The position numbers and the translations under genes are program-made. Source: Anniella stebbinsi (lineage: Eukaryota > Chordata > Lepidosauria > Squamata > Anniellidae). Taken from it: DNA of 64,000 nt. The notes beneath the pieces are model-generated. The model ran no database searches, was not told the origin of the DNA, and saw only the letters and a program-made list of their open reading frames with translations. Location: NCBI GenBank assembly GCA_029215795.1, contig JARDYH010000001.1:189603654-189667653 (forward strand), given 5' to 3'. Below are positions 22,999-36,399 of the stretch, piece after piece. The number at the start of each line of letters is the position of its first letter. Position 1 is the first letter of the stretch.

Positions 22999-23699
22999 GC
23001 CTTGTAAGGATATGGGGCAGGCGTTGAATAAAACCCCATCTTCTTAGCCGTGGTCTTCGCTTTTTGTATCGTGTCCATGGTTGTGTCAGTGGTAGAATGG
23101 AACAACCCCTCTCCATCGAAAGGAAGATCCTCGATCCTGGCTTTTGACTCCTGCGGTAGGCTGGCAGAGCGGAGCCACGTGTGGCGCCGAAGCGCAATGG
23201 CACCGATCATCGTTTTAGACACACAGTCTACTTGGTGCCTGGCTGTAGTTAATTCTTCCTTGGCCAGGGCCACCGCTTCATTTTGAAAAATTTGGGCTGC
23301 CTGCCTGATGTCATCTGGGCGGTGCGCGTGGAGCGACGCTATCTTGTCCCACAGGAATAAGTGGTATCTGGCCATCATTGCCTGGTAGTTCGAGACCTTC
23401 ATAGATAGGGCTAAAGAGGAGTATATCCTACGGCCGAACAAATCGAGTTTGCGGCCCTCTCTATCAGTTGGTGCCAAATGTGATTTTGAGGTCCTGCCCT
23501 GGGCTGGTTCCACGATCACGGAGTTCGGCTTCGGGTGCGTGAATAAGAAGCTGACGTCTTTCTCTTGAGTCTTGTACAAAGAGTCTAGGCGTTTCGAGAC
23601 TGGCCCCAAAGTTCCCGGGTTTTTCCATGACTCCTGGGAAGTAAGCAGCAATGTTGGAATGAAAGGGATAGCTGGCGAGGCCTGTACATACGGGTACAT
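22824..23699 (-). pseudogene. DIRS copy A gag, C-terminal part
   Basis: The segment is 291 codons. It has MYPYVQASPAIPF, a helical region (SLDSL-type blocks, VSNYQAMMARYHLFLWDKI, IFQNEAVALAKEEL) and a basic, Gln/Arg/Tyr/Pro-rich tail (GRQQQQRFQQST, GRFRQSRPRQ) probably binding nucleic acid. It is the continuation of the upstream gag ORF: a small indel at about 23720 shifts the frame right after KQHV, so the ATG of this ORF is not a natural start. It overlaps the start of pol by 175 bases in another frame, as usual in DIRS elements. Confidence 0.75.
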
Positions 23700-23716
23700 A
23701 ACATCGTAGATTGTGT

Positions 23717-24925
23717 CTACACATGTTGCTTGAGTTCCACTCCCAAGGACTCCGCCATCCTTATCATTTGCTCGGTGAAAGATCCGACTTCCATGGATGG
23801 TGAGGTTCTCGCCCCGGTACCGACCTCATCCTCTGGGGACGGTGCTGATGGCAGAGCGTCCTCTGACAATGTAGAGTTGGACGCATAGTCCTCCACCGAT
23901 TGCAGCAACGCGGGGGTTGGAACGTCAACTAAGGGAGGCACAGGTACCAAGATCTCCGGAGGAGATGCCCCAATGGTTGCCGAAGGTGGCCTACGCGGTG
24001 GGAGGGGCAGAACGAAGTCCCTTACCGGCTGCAGTCTCTTGCCCGTGTATGGATCAAACAAGTAGGGCTGCTGGGCTCGGTCACCTCCGCCCTGGCTTGA
24101 GCGAGAAAATGACGATCTAACAGAGCGCTCAGAGAGACAGTCCCAATCCTGGGACGGTATCGGCGAGCGGGACCGGTATCGAGGGTCTCTCGGTACTGAG
24201 AAGAGTGAGCGGGCAGACCGAAGAGAAGCCTGTGTCGATCCCGGCTGGGAGCGGGAGGGAGAGGTGGGGAAGTATTCTTCTCTGTGTGGCGGCGAGGCGG
24301 GACGGCTCGGTACCGAGCGGCATTTCGACTCCGATGTCGATCTGAGATGCTTCGGTACCGAATAGGTCGGTACCGAGGGGCGTGCCAGTTTCGTAGGCAG
24401 AATGGATACTGACGCCAAAGGAGAAGGAAACGTCTGGCCCATCGGTACCGGTGATCTTGTCGGTACCGATGCCGATCCCGGGGGGAGCGGGGCCGACGGA
24501 GCCGGTAGTTTACTCGGCTGCTCCTGAGGCAAGTTCTTATGTTTTGCCTTATCCTTTCCTTTTTTTCTCGAGCCCTCTTCCAGAGTGCGAGCCTTTTTGG
24601 GCTTCTTTGCCTTCACTTCTCCCTGTGTTAGGGAAGAGCCATCAGAGGGATGCTTTTTAGGGCATTCCGTCGAGGCCTGGGCCGCCACCGTGCCAGGAGT
24701 AGCCGGTGCCGGAGTATCCACAGCTTCCAGAGCTTTTTTCCATAGAAGGGCTCTGAGCCTGTCGGCTCTGTTTTTCCGCGTTTGTCTGGAAAAACTCTTG
24801 CAATGGGCACAAGCGTCCACGACGTGGGCCTCACCCAGGCATAGAAGGCAGCGGGAGTGGCCATCCAAAAGAGTTAACTTGGCGCTGCAAGCAGTGCAGG
24901 TTTTAAACAACGCCGTTTGCGCCAT
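23717..24925 (-). pseudogene. DIRS copy A gag, N-terminal part
   Basis: The open frame begins at 24985, but the Met at 24925 (MAQTALFKTC) is preferred. Copy B starts with the aligned MALQAPFSKC, and the ATG context is reasonable. The N-terminus has a Cys/His cluster (CTAC, HSRCLLC, H, CAHC) that looks zinc-binding. After it come Lys-rich (KPKKARTLEEGSRKKGKDK) and Ser/Pro/Arg-rich low-complexity regions, then an acidic C-terminus. The function is inferred as a structural nucleic-acid-binding protein. It ends at a stop caused by the about-23720 frameshift. Confidence 0.78.
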
Positions 24926-25189
24926 CGCCTTCCTCTTGAGAGCCCAACCTTCCGAAAGGCCGGGGGGGGGGGGGGAATTGAACAATCTACAATATATATA
25001 TAAGAAACCAAGAAGTACTAGAAAAATAATAAAAAAAATTTTTTTTTTTTTTAGGAGAAGAGAGAGAGAAAGAGTAAAAGAAAAAGTCTAAGCTAAAAAG
25101 GACAAGTAGTCGATTATGAACGATTTAGAACTAATTTCAAGAGAGAAGTCTTCCGCGAGGCAAGCTGCACGGCGGTCGAAAAAGAACTG

Positions 25190-25324
25190 AGGCAAGCGGG
25201 AACCCGAGCATGCGCAATAGGACGGTGGGGGGAGGGGTTTCTGCCAAAAGTCTAGGCTTTAGAAGTTTCCGAAACGAGGCTCGGCGCCGGCCCATAGTGT
25301 GTGATGCACAGAGACCACGAAGAA
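25190..25324. repeat. DIRS copy A right inverted terminal repeat
   Basis: AGGACGGTGGGGGGAGGGGT, CTAGGCTTTAGAAGTTTCC, GAGGCTCGGCGCCGGCCCAT and AGTGTGTGATGCACAGAGACC are the inverted counterparts of the left repeat. The final ACGAAGAAGA marks the tip, as in copy B. Confidence 0.82.
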
Positions 25325-26085
25325 GAAGTGGGAGGTTCTAGCAATGCCACCACCTTCCTTGTTGCCATGGATCCAACAGGGAAGGTCACGTTGGTGCGGA
25401 CAGAACTTCTCTGCTGAGAGGGCATCATTTGTCTTGGCAAGCTTTTTCTGTCCCCAACTAGTTTCGAGGCAGAGAGCAGGGAAATATGACAATCACAGGT
25501 CTCCCCACTCTCTGCCTCGAAACTAACTGGGGATGGAATAGGCACCACCATGACAACTGATGCCCTCTCAGCAGAGTAGTTCTGTCTGCGCCAACGCATC
25601 CTTTGCCCTTGTCTCCACAGCAAAAGGGACGGGGGCAGCTACAACGCAGCCACTGTCAAATTGCTATAGAAATGACAGCGACGGAGGGGTATGCAGGGAT
25701 CCGAGCTGTTGCTATGATGAGCAGGACGGATTCTTCCATGTCGCATCCTGTCCTGATTCACGCAAACAGAAGGGCAAGCCTTTGCTGAGGCAGGAGGGAT
25801 GCAGAGGAATCGGGCCCTTCTGTTCTCGTGAATCAGGACACGATGCAACATGGAAGAATCTGTCCTGCTCATCACAGCAACAGCTCGGATCCTTGCGCTG
25901 CCCCCGCCCCACCCCGATATTGCTGGATGGGTTTCTTCCACGGTTGGATGTTTCACGTACCGCCGCAGGAGGCATCCTTCGCCCCCCACCCCATGATCCA
26001 TTAGGGGATTGGCTCATGGGAATCGAAAGGGCTCCTTCTATCCCTTCAAGCCTATCTCCAGATGGATAGGGGCAGGGGTGTGGCA
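25325..26085. repeat. Chain of long imperfect palindromes, right part
   Basis: This continues the left chain across the DIRS insertion: CCTTGTTGCCATGGATCCAA (about 25361) is the inverted partner of CAGAGCCATGGCAACAG just left of the element. One foldback has its axis near 25490, with arms of about 90 bp (CAGAACTTCTCTGCTGAGAG against CTCTCAGCAGAGTAGTTCTG; TAGTTTCGAGGCAGAGAG against CTCTCTGCCTCGAAACTA). Another has its axis near 25795, with arms of about 95 bp (GGATCCGAGCTGTTGCT against AGCAACAGCTCGGATCC; ATTCTTCCATGT against ACATGGAAGAAT). One near 26033 has weaker arms. The two main palindromes look about 90% self-complementary by eye. No transposase ORF was seen. Confidence 0.72.
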
Positions 26086-26319
26086 AGGAACATACACGTC
26101 CCTGGGAACACATGGGGCGCCGCTACTGGCAGCACCCCAACCAAGGACAGCATGTGCCTCTCAGGTATAACTCTCATGCAAGGCCGGGGAGGTCTTGCAG
26201 AGCTGTACGTAGATTTAATGAGAATTTGTTTAGAATGTCAATGTCTCTGCAAACTTATCTCTGTCAGAGTTTCTCACGGGAGTAGTTCTCCCACTCCGTC
26301 GCGGCCTTGAAGCTCTAAA

Positions 26320-27085
26320 GGTTTCCCTGGGAAACTGAAAGATGGGGGCCCACTTGTTGAAGGAGTCACTCAGATTGTAGCATCATCTTAGTGGGTTGAG
26401 CAGTGCCACCCTGGTGGCACATAAGCATGATTTAGAGGCCACAGGTCCTGTCTGTCAAGTGGCTTTGAACAGGCCATGCCTCCGTTTGTTTGTGAGGGGG
26501 GAGACAAAGCTGAAGAACTTTCTAGGTTCATCCTTCGAAGCAAGGCCTGACATCCCTCCCTGTTTGGATCCATCTCCAATTGGGACTCTGAAAGCACACT
26601 GCACATGGACTCTCTTCTATTTGGACTTTGGATTTCTAAGGACTGTGCCAAGAAAAGTACTGTGAAGCTTTTCATAGACTTGAACTTGCATTTGCTGTGG
26701 ATTGTTTATTTTCCTGGCCACCTCAGCATTCAGCAGGCCGGGTTTGACTGTGCGTTATTTTTCTCTGCAGGGAGTTGCTTGTGCTAAGCAGAAGCATGGG
26801 ACTCCTGTGCCTGAGATTTTATCTTTCCCGTGATCTTATAGACATTAGCCATGTCCCCTGAGTTACCAGCACATGCAACGTTTGGAGAAGCTCCCTTGGG
26901 ATAGTATGTTAAGCCTTTCAAGAAATGTCCCCCCCTCCCCCCCCGGTGACTGCCTGACGGATAGTATCAAGATTAGACCCTAAATCTTTCTGACCATCAA
27001 TCAACTTTAAGTGTTTTAGAGTGTGCAACCATTAAGCTTTTTACCGTGGGAGTTTTTCAATAAAAGAAGTTTCACTGATGTGAGT
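26320..27085. repeat. Unidentified interspersed repeat, copy 2
   Basis: This is the same-strand paralogue of 4140-5060, sharing GTAGCATCATCTT, CCTGTCTGTCAAGTGG, a CATCCCTCCCTGTTTGGATC block, GAAAAGTACTGTGAAG and CATTTGCTGTGGA. It ends near AATAAAAGAAGTTTCACTG (27060-27078), which looks like a polyadenylation signal on plus. It abuts the palindrome chain. A poly-C run lies at about 26927-26944. The family is unknown; an LTR or other retroposon is possible. Confidence 0.5.
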
Positions 27086-27289
27086 GTCTCGTGTCAGTTT
27101 GCCAGCACGTGTGAATGCTGGACGGAATGGGCATGCACACGACAGTACCTGTGCCAGGAAGCACATGAGGAGCCGAGGATCGCGCCACTCCACCCAGGGA
27201 TAGCACGATTGGGGCTCCCCACGTGCTTCCCGGCACGGGATTGGTGCTCCTGCTGATAGCGCCTCACTGGGCTAGAATGCCCAGGGTTT

Positions 27290-27545
27290 CTGCCACTCTT
27301 GCCTCACAACTCTGTCAGCAGGGGAAACAATTAACGCAGCCTGTCACATGACACGATAACTAATGGTTGTGCAGAAAAACAATTCTGCAAACCTTTGGTT
27401 ATCTCCGTTAGTTGTTTTTGGGAAATAAACCAACCGTGGCGTGGGTTTTGCCCAACAGATGACACGTTAGTCAATGGGGGACTATTTAATCAACGGCTGA
27501 TTAAATAGACCACTATTGACTAACATGTCGTCTGAACTGAGCCAC
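27290..27545. repeat. Foldback element related to family 3
   Basis: An internal hairpin reads CAGATGACACGTTAGTCAAT, then ACTATTTAATCAACGGCTGATTAAATAG around 27480-27510, then ATTGACTAACATGTCGTCTG. The outer left block GACACGATAACTAATGGTTG resembles the ACACGATAACCAATGGTGG terminus at 62310. It is a non-coding DNA-transposon derivative. Confidence 0.55.
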
Positions 27546-28499
27546 TGACAATCTATGTTTCATGCAAGGCGTTTCCATGGATCACCACCTTTTAAAAAAA
27601 TTTAGAGCTTACATTATTTTCAACGCTTATTTCATATTTTCATGAGATAGCCCATGCATGATACTGAACATTTAAGGTTAATATTACCAGAGATCCCTGT
27701 CATCCCAAGCAGGCAGAAATTCTGTGATAACAGAGGACTTGTCAGCATGGCTGGCATTACTGCCTGGAAGTGAAGTGACTTGCAAGACACAGAAGTCATG
27801 TTTTCAAGTAATGCTAAGAACAGTATTTGATTTGCTTTTATTTCCCATGAAGGGAAGAGCCACAACAATCAAGACAGACATTATAAATTTAAACTCGGCC
27901 TCTTCATTTTCTGTACCACTTTAACCAAATTTAGTAGTGATCCACTAGAGATGAAAAAGTATTCTCTGTGATGTTGCCTTCTCCTAGCTTTCACAATATA
28001 AGCGCTTGCCCATTTTACAGTTTAGTTTGAATTCAAAAGCCTAGGCCTTTTTCTTTAGAATGGACTAAAATTGCCAGTAAATGAGCATTTGAAATTGCCT
28101 AAAAACTAAGCAGTTCACAGAGGATGCAATCCTATGAAGCCCTAGACAGCATCTGGGGGAGGGCCATCGGATTTTTCAGGCTCCTGTGCTCCAGGTGTCT
28201 GAGCTCCTGACCCACACCCACACCCCCTCCCCCTCACAGCCAGCGCAAAGAGAACCACACTGGCTGCCTTGCTGAAGTCATAAAGGTGGCCTCTGAGGAG
28301 GGAATGGGGCAGTTCTCTGCGTAGAGAGGGGAGGGCAGCTTATGAAGGATCTTCCAGCCTCCTTACCTCCCACTTTGCAGAGTCCCTAGCTAGACAGGCA
28401 AACAAGCCATCTAGCAAAAATGCATGTGGAGGAGCGTGGAGGTGAGTGGAGGTGAATATCCATCCGATAAAATGCTGGATGTGTTATTATTTGTATGTT

Positions 28500-28505
28500 T
28501 TTTAA

Positions 28506-28543
<38 letters not shown>

Positions 28544-28600
28544 CAATTTATTTCTTACCCGCCTCTCCGTCTGGATCAATTTAAAATCAATGAAAAATAT
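28500..28600 (-). mobile_element. L2 family A 3' tail
   Basis: An (AAT)n run (28507-28540) is followed by TTTATTTCTTACCCGCCTCT and CCGTCTGGATC, the reverse complement of the family A 3' terminus. It is a very short fragment. Confidence 0.6.
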
Positions 28601-29148
28601 TAAAAAGATGAATTTGCCTAAAAACAAGATTGCAAATCCCACTATCACAAACAGCCACTTTATATGTTACATTTTCTAAATAAGAGATTAATCTACTGTA
28701 GAAGAATACATAAAGCATTTGTGTTTTCTACCACGATGCACGCAGCGGGGGGTTGCCACATTTACTGTCCACCTGATCTTTGTGCACACAGCAAGAAATA
28801 CACATTCGTGTCACATGTACTTTTTCCAAATGATAAATACTACATTAAAAAAATCGACACAACGTGACCCTAACCAATGGAAGGAAGCCATATTTGGACA
28901 AGCAGGGTCCCACAATAATTTGCAAATAGTGAAGAGAATGGAGCAAAACCAGAAGATTCACAGTTAATATAAAATTATTTAGATCTCACCTTAGCCTTGT
29001 TATGCTTACCTTCTTCAATGCTTTTCCCATTGCCATTGTTAATCGTCTTTCTATCTCTAGTACTTAATATAAAGTATTGCTATTCCCACCCCCAGCAATC
29101 TACTATTCAAAAGATCTCAAAAGTTTTGAAGTACAAACCTTCTATCCC

Positions 29149-29296
29149 TCTAGAACAGCTTTCCTCAACCTAGTGCCCTCCAGATGTTGTGGCCTTCAAC
29201 TCCCATCAGCCCCAGTCAGCATGGCCAGTGGTCACAAATGCTGGGTTGTAGTCCAAAACATCTGGAGGGCACCAGATTGTGGAAGGCTGCTCCAGA
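29149..29296. repeat. Palindromic MITE, family 2
   Basis: CTAGTGCCCTCCAGATGTTG on the left is mirrored by CCAAAACATCTGGAGGGCAC on the right, with CAACTCCCATCAGCCCC and GGGTTGTAGTCC inside. It lies only 67 bp from the downstream edge of the HDAC4 exon, in the intron that follows it. Confidence 0.78.
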
Positions 29297-29345
29297 GGAC
29301 AATATTAGATACACTTCTTACATATAGCACAATATTAGGCAACTA

Positions 29346-32489
<3,144 letters not shown>

Positions 32490-32490
<1 letters not shown>

Positions 32491-32740
32491 CCTATTGTTG
32501 GTGGGCAGTATCCTGCCTACGCACCAGTGGAATTGACGGCTAGTGCAACACTGGTTTCCAGAATGGAGCAGCACAGCAGAGCTCATAGAAGGGAGCTCCA
32601 CTGAACTGTCCCAATCCAGAAACATGTGTTTCTACTCATTTCTGGGGTTAATTTAGGAAGCACTAACTTCCCACTGCACTAGCAGTGGGTCCCACTGGAT
32701 CAACAGTATGTCCAGGAATGCAGTATTGGATACTGCCTTA
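32490..32740. repeat. Palindromic MITE, family 5 relative
   Basis: GTGGGCAGTATCCTGCCTAC on the left and GCAGTATTGGATACTGCC on the right are inverted partners. GCTAGTGCAACACTGG is mirrored by CACTGCACTAGCAGTGGG, and CATTTCTGG occurs near the axis. It resembles the element at 44876-45812 in layout. Confidence 0.55.
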
Positions 32741-33333
32741 TATTTTCCCTGGCAAAAGTTTACCTAGTCCGCCATTTTGGCAGAAGGAAACCCAGACCAA
32801 AGAAGGAAGTCAAGAGACAGTACGCATACTTCACTATGGAATAAAAGAAGTATGTCAAAAGGAAGTAAGAACTCTTCCTGCAGTCAGGCAGGGGCCACTT
32901 CCACTTGGCCCTTTCAGTGAGCTGAGATTGTGTGGCTTGGTTGTACATAACTGGGTCTCACCAAAGAGAAGAGAGAAGACATTAGTCCATCTCTTGCCTA
33001 TGAAAGGCAGCATGCCTATCTGGAAGATTCTGTTCAATTTCCACCACCCACTTTGTTTAAGGAATGCAGGCTGCTTACCTGTAACTGTAGTTCTTCGAGT
33101 GGTCATCTGTGCATTCACACATCTGGGCTCTGCGCCTGCGTGGAGCCTGTTCGGGAAAATTCTATAGCTGAGGCATTTGGGGCGGGAACCCCTCTCCTGC
33201 ACATGACTGAAGGGTTCCAGGCCATTCCCCTCAGTTCTAAGAGACTGACATCGTGGCCCCAGAACCGAGGAAGCAAGTCCCCTCCAGTATCAACCCTATG
33301 GTTTCGACACCGATGTGGGGTTGGTGGGTGGGT

Positions 33334-33428
33334 TGTATGAATGCACAGATGACCACTTGAAGATGTACAGTTACAGGTAAGCAACCTGCATTTCTCTTCG
33401 TGGTCCCTGTGATTCACACATATGGGCA
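33334..33428. repeat. DIRS copy B internal complementary region
   Basis: GAATGCACAGATGACCACTT, AGTTACAGGTAAGCAACC and TGCATTT are followed by CTCTTCGTGGTCCCTGTG and ATTCACACATATGGGC. That is the reverse complement of the left tip joined to that of the right tip, the same logic as at 19813-19912. Confidence 0.8.
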
Positions 33429-33719
33429 ATTAGCAAGCTGACTTACCAGGAGGTGGGACGGTGTCTATGCCAGAATGGACGACAGCACTGCTCTCCCAAA
33501 CACACAGTCAGCTCGGGCCCTGACATCAAGGTGGTAGTGCATGGAGAATGTCGATGGTGTCGACCAGGTCGCCGCCCTGCACAGGTCCAGTATTCTGACT
33601 CCCCTTGTCAAATGCTGTCGAGGCAGCTAGGTAAGCCTGCTAGCTCATACACCAAGGTAACAGTCCTGACTATCCAGGCTGACAAGCGCTGCACGGATAA
33701 TGGCAAGCCCGTGCATGCG

Positions 33720-34579
33720 CTATCCAGAGTAGCATAGAAAAAGCCTAGGTGGTTTCTGAAAAGAACTCGTTCTGTCCTTGTAAAAGGCCAATGCTCTACG
33801 TACATCGAAGACTGGTTTCCAGCTTGGTTGAAGGAGGAAAAAATACGGCAATATTATGTTCTGATTTAAATGAAAATCAGAAATTATCTTAGGAAGAAAA
33901 GCAACATCGGGACAAAGAAGAGCCTTATCTTTGTGAAAAGTTAAATGGGGGGGTTCGACATGGAGCACACACAGCTCCCTGGAGCGGCGCGCCAATGTTA
34001 TAGCAACCAGAAAAGCTGTCTTCCAAGAGAGTAATCTCAGGTCAACTTTAGCTAAAGGTTCAAATGGAGCAGCACAGAGAGCCTTCAAAACCACGGACAA
34101 GGTCCATGCCAGTACGATGGAACGAACTGGTGGGGCGAGGATTCTTAGCCCCTTGAGAAACGTTTTCAACAATGGGTATGAAAAAACCGTAAAGCCCCCA
34201 ACATGGAGATGAACTGAGAAAAGGTAAACTTCTCAAACAGGTTATGGAGAAATAGCAGAATCTGCTGCAATGAAGCAGGCTTGAAACCATGCAAGTTGGC
34301 AAAGTCAGCAAAGGCAGACCATTTTCTAACGTAAGATCTCTGCATGGAAGGTTTCCTGGCAGCATTTAAGATCTTTCGCAAGGGAGATGATAGGTCCTTG
34401 GAGGACAAATCTAAATCCTCCAAGCTGTCATCCAGAGCATTGCCAAGTCCGGATGTCTGACATGCCCGTGATGCTGAGAGAGCAAGCTGGGATGTACTAG
34501 CAGTCTGTAATTTCTGCCTGATGACAGCTTCAGGAGGTGCGGAAACCATATTTGACGGGGCCATCTTCCAGTAGGTCAA
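33720..34579 (-). pseudogene. DIRS copy B tyrosine recombinase remnant
   Basis: Residues ILNAARKPSMQRSYVRKW, FADFANLHGFKPASLQQI and LFLHNLFEKFTFSQFISM (34579-34166) are the core-binding domain. TFLKGLRILAPPVRSIVLAW, ITLARRSRELCVLHVEPPHL and FDVRRALAFYKDRTSSF (34172-33720) continue in another frame after a frameshift near 34170. The first catalytic Arg (ARRSREL) is visible. The HxxR and Tyr part is disrupted. Confidence 0.78.
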
Positions 34580-34778
34580 GGAGGAAAGATCGAATCCTCA
34601 TGCTGAACTCTGGTCTTCTCTTGACATTGGGTCTGAAGGGAGGTGGGGGATCGTAGCAGCTGGTGTCGTAATAAGTTCCAACACACGGATCATGTTCCCA
34701 ATATCTCAGCCTGTCAGAGGAACAACCCCAATTGGGATGTCTATGCCATTCCAGTGGGGATCTGGATCTATCCCTGGA

Positions 34779-35613
34779 TCAAGATCTGGGATAGTAATCA
34801 CCTCTGGCCGAATGAATGGAGAACATGGAAACTGGCAATCCCCACCTGTACTCCCTGTCATACGAGCCTAAGCTGAGAGGGTAAAGTAGGCAGAGGTGGA
34901 GGAGAAGGCTCACGAATCTTTCCAAGGCCAAAGTGGGTGGTCGTTGGTCCTGAGGTGGAGCATCCCTCACCATCACGATCAGTGAATGCAATAAAGGAGG
35001 CAGAGGAGCTACCCCTAACGGCACCGTGCAGCCGGATGGAGGCTGAGGAGCATCCACCGGTACCAAGGCAGAGACCATGTCAGTACGACATGGAGAAGCT
35101 TCAACGTCAACAAATTCCGTGGGTTGTGGAATCTTGACTGGAGCCTCTGGAGGTGGAGGGGTGGGCAACGTTGGTACAGGAGTTTTCTCAGCCCCTTGAG
35201 TCCTTTTCTTTTTCTTTTCTCTTTCCTCCACTGAAACATTTCCCACCTGCTTAGGCATCTTTGCTTTTTTTTGATAACTTTCTCACAAGAGATACGGCAA
35301 CAGACCAACTCAGTGAAGAGGACTGAATATGTACTTCATCCTCCGCTAGCAAAGGCGAGGGAGGATGGTCGGTGGAGACCATAGCAGGCTGATGCCCCGT
35401 GGGAGTATTAACAGAAGGGCCTTAACTCCACAGAATTTCCTTAAGTCTGTCAGATTTGTGCCTTCTAGTCTGCTTCAAAAAGGCTTGGCAGAAATGACAG
35501 GATTCAACAACGTGCCCCTCTCCTAAGTAAAGTAAGCACAAGGAATGTCCATCGGACAATGGCAATTTACTGCTACATCTTGTACACTTACTGAAAGGGG
35601 CCTGTAGGGCCAC
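34779..35613 (-). pseudogene. DIRS copy B gag remnant
   Basis: 35613-35422 gives MALQAPFSKCTRCSSKL, SDGHSLCLLYLGEGHVVES, CHFC and LKQTRRHKSDRLKEILW. It is collinear with the Cys/His N-terminus of copy A gag, but one cysteine is replaced (CLLY against CLLC). 35258-34779 has the Lys-rich block followed by a Pro-rich region. Stops between the two segments break the frame. Confidence 0.72.
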
Positions 35614-35934
35614 ACACTCCTGAGGGCAATCTCAGGATCGCCAATGCGAGTCCCGAAAAACAAAAAGGGGGGGGGGAGGAATTGTGCTCCTCCATTTACT
35701 CCAACGAAGAATCGAAGAAACGCCTCTATAAGAAGTGTCTCAAAGCAATGAAGAGAAAATCCCAAATAATACTCCATGATGCGGTCAAAAGAGAACTGAG
35801 GGGAATGGGCAGGAACCCTTCAGTCATGCGCAGTGCCTCAGCTATAGATTTTTCCCGAATGAGGCTCCGCATAGGCACAGAGCCCATATGTGTGAAACAC
35901 AGAGACTACGAAGAAGAAGATAGGGTATTGCCTC

Positions 35935-36065
35935 ATACCAAGTAGGACTAGGCATCTATCTAGCTCAGTATTGTCTACACTGACAATAGCAATGTAGATA
36001 CCATTGAAACAGCTCTCCAGGGATTCAAAGAAGAGGTCTTTCATAGCCCTTACACATGCAAAGTA
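35935..36065 (-). mobile_element. tRNA-derived SINE fragment (3' half)
   Basis: On the minus strand, GAATCCCTGGAGAGCTGTTTC, then TGTCAGTGTAGACAATACTG and AGCTAGATAGATGCC parallels the right half of the SINE at 37625-37805 (CCCTGGAGAGCCACTGCC, GGGCTAGATAAACC). The promoter half is absent. It abuts the right end of DIRS copy B. Confidence 0.6.
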
Positions 36066-36139
36066 TGTGCTCTACTATTAAGTTTTAGCCTTTTTAATGA
36101 TAATACAAACCCTCCCTTCCTTTCTAGAAAGATATCTGC

Positions 36140-36395
36140 ATAATTTTATTATTTATTTATTTATTGCACTTATATCCCACCTTTTTTCATCCAAGGAACC
36201 CAAGGTGGCAAACATAATCCTCTTCGCCATTTTATCCTCACAACAACAACCCTGAAAGGTAGGTTGGGTTGAGAGTCTGTGACCAGCCCAAAGTCACGCA
36301 GTAGATTTCCATGGCTCAATGGGGACTAGAAGCTGGATCTCCCGCTTCCCAGTCCAATACTTTAGATACTACACCACACTGGCACATGTTCAGCA
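36140..36395 (-). mobile_element. tRNA-derived SINE with L2-like tail
   Basis: The minus strand starts GCCAGTGTGGTGTAGTATC, AAAGTATTGGACTGGGAAGC (an A-box-like region) and continues to a degenerate B box (CTTCTAGTCCCC). Then come AGACTCTCAACCCAACCTACC and CCTTGGGTTCCTTGGATG, and a (TAAA)n tail (36152-36165 on plus, inverted). The 3' end shares its tail type with L2, so mobilisation by L2 machinery is likely. Confidence 0.65.
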
Positions 36396-36399
36396 ACCA

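Larger units (their letters stand above)
19500..25324 (-). mobile_element. DIRS-type tyrosine-recombinase retrotransposon, copy A (near full length)
   Basis: The order on the minus strand is right terminal repeat, gag, pol (RT, RNase H, methylase-like domain), tyrosine recombinase, internal complementary region, left terminal repeat. This is the diagnostic plan of DIRS elements, which replicate through a circular intermediate and integrate with a tyrosine recombinase, without LTRs or target-site duplication. Sequence around CACTATGGGC, CGCCGGCGCCGAG and GAAACTTCTAAAGCCTAGAC at the left is inverted at the right end. The copy is CpG-rich and ORFs are long, suggesting recent insertion. However, at least four frameshifts (about 23720, 22540, 22205 and 20485) make it non-autonomous now. 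It lies in the same orientation as HDAC4. Confidence 0.92.
33061..35920 (-). mobile_element. DIRS-type retrotransposon, copy B (internally deleted)
   Basis: The ends match copy A: left tip GAATGCAGGCTGCTTACCTG, then TAGTTCTTCGAGTGGTCATC; right tip CATATGTGTGAAACACAGAG, then ACTACGAAGAAGA. The internal complementary region is at about 33334-33428. Gag N-terminus (35613-35422), gag remnants (35258-34779) and recombinase (34579-33720) are present. Gag runs almost directly into the recombinase near 34.58-34.62 kb, so the whole RT-RNase H-methylase block (about 2 kb in copy A) is missing. Sequence differs markedly from copy A, so it is a different, older lineage. It is a candidate non-autonomous derivative. 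Confidence 0.85.

Noticed and set aside
25560..26113. 169- and 133-codon ORFs on opposite strands
   Set aside because: These have the same cause: inverted arms of the foldbacks at 25490, 25795 and 26033 produce similar peptides on both strands.
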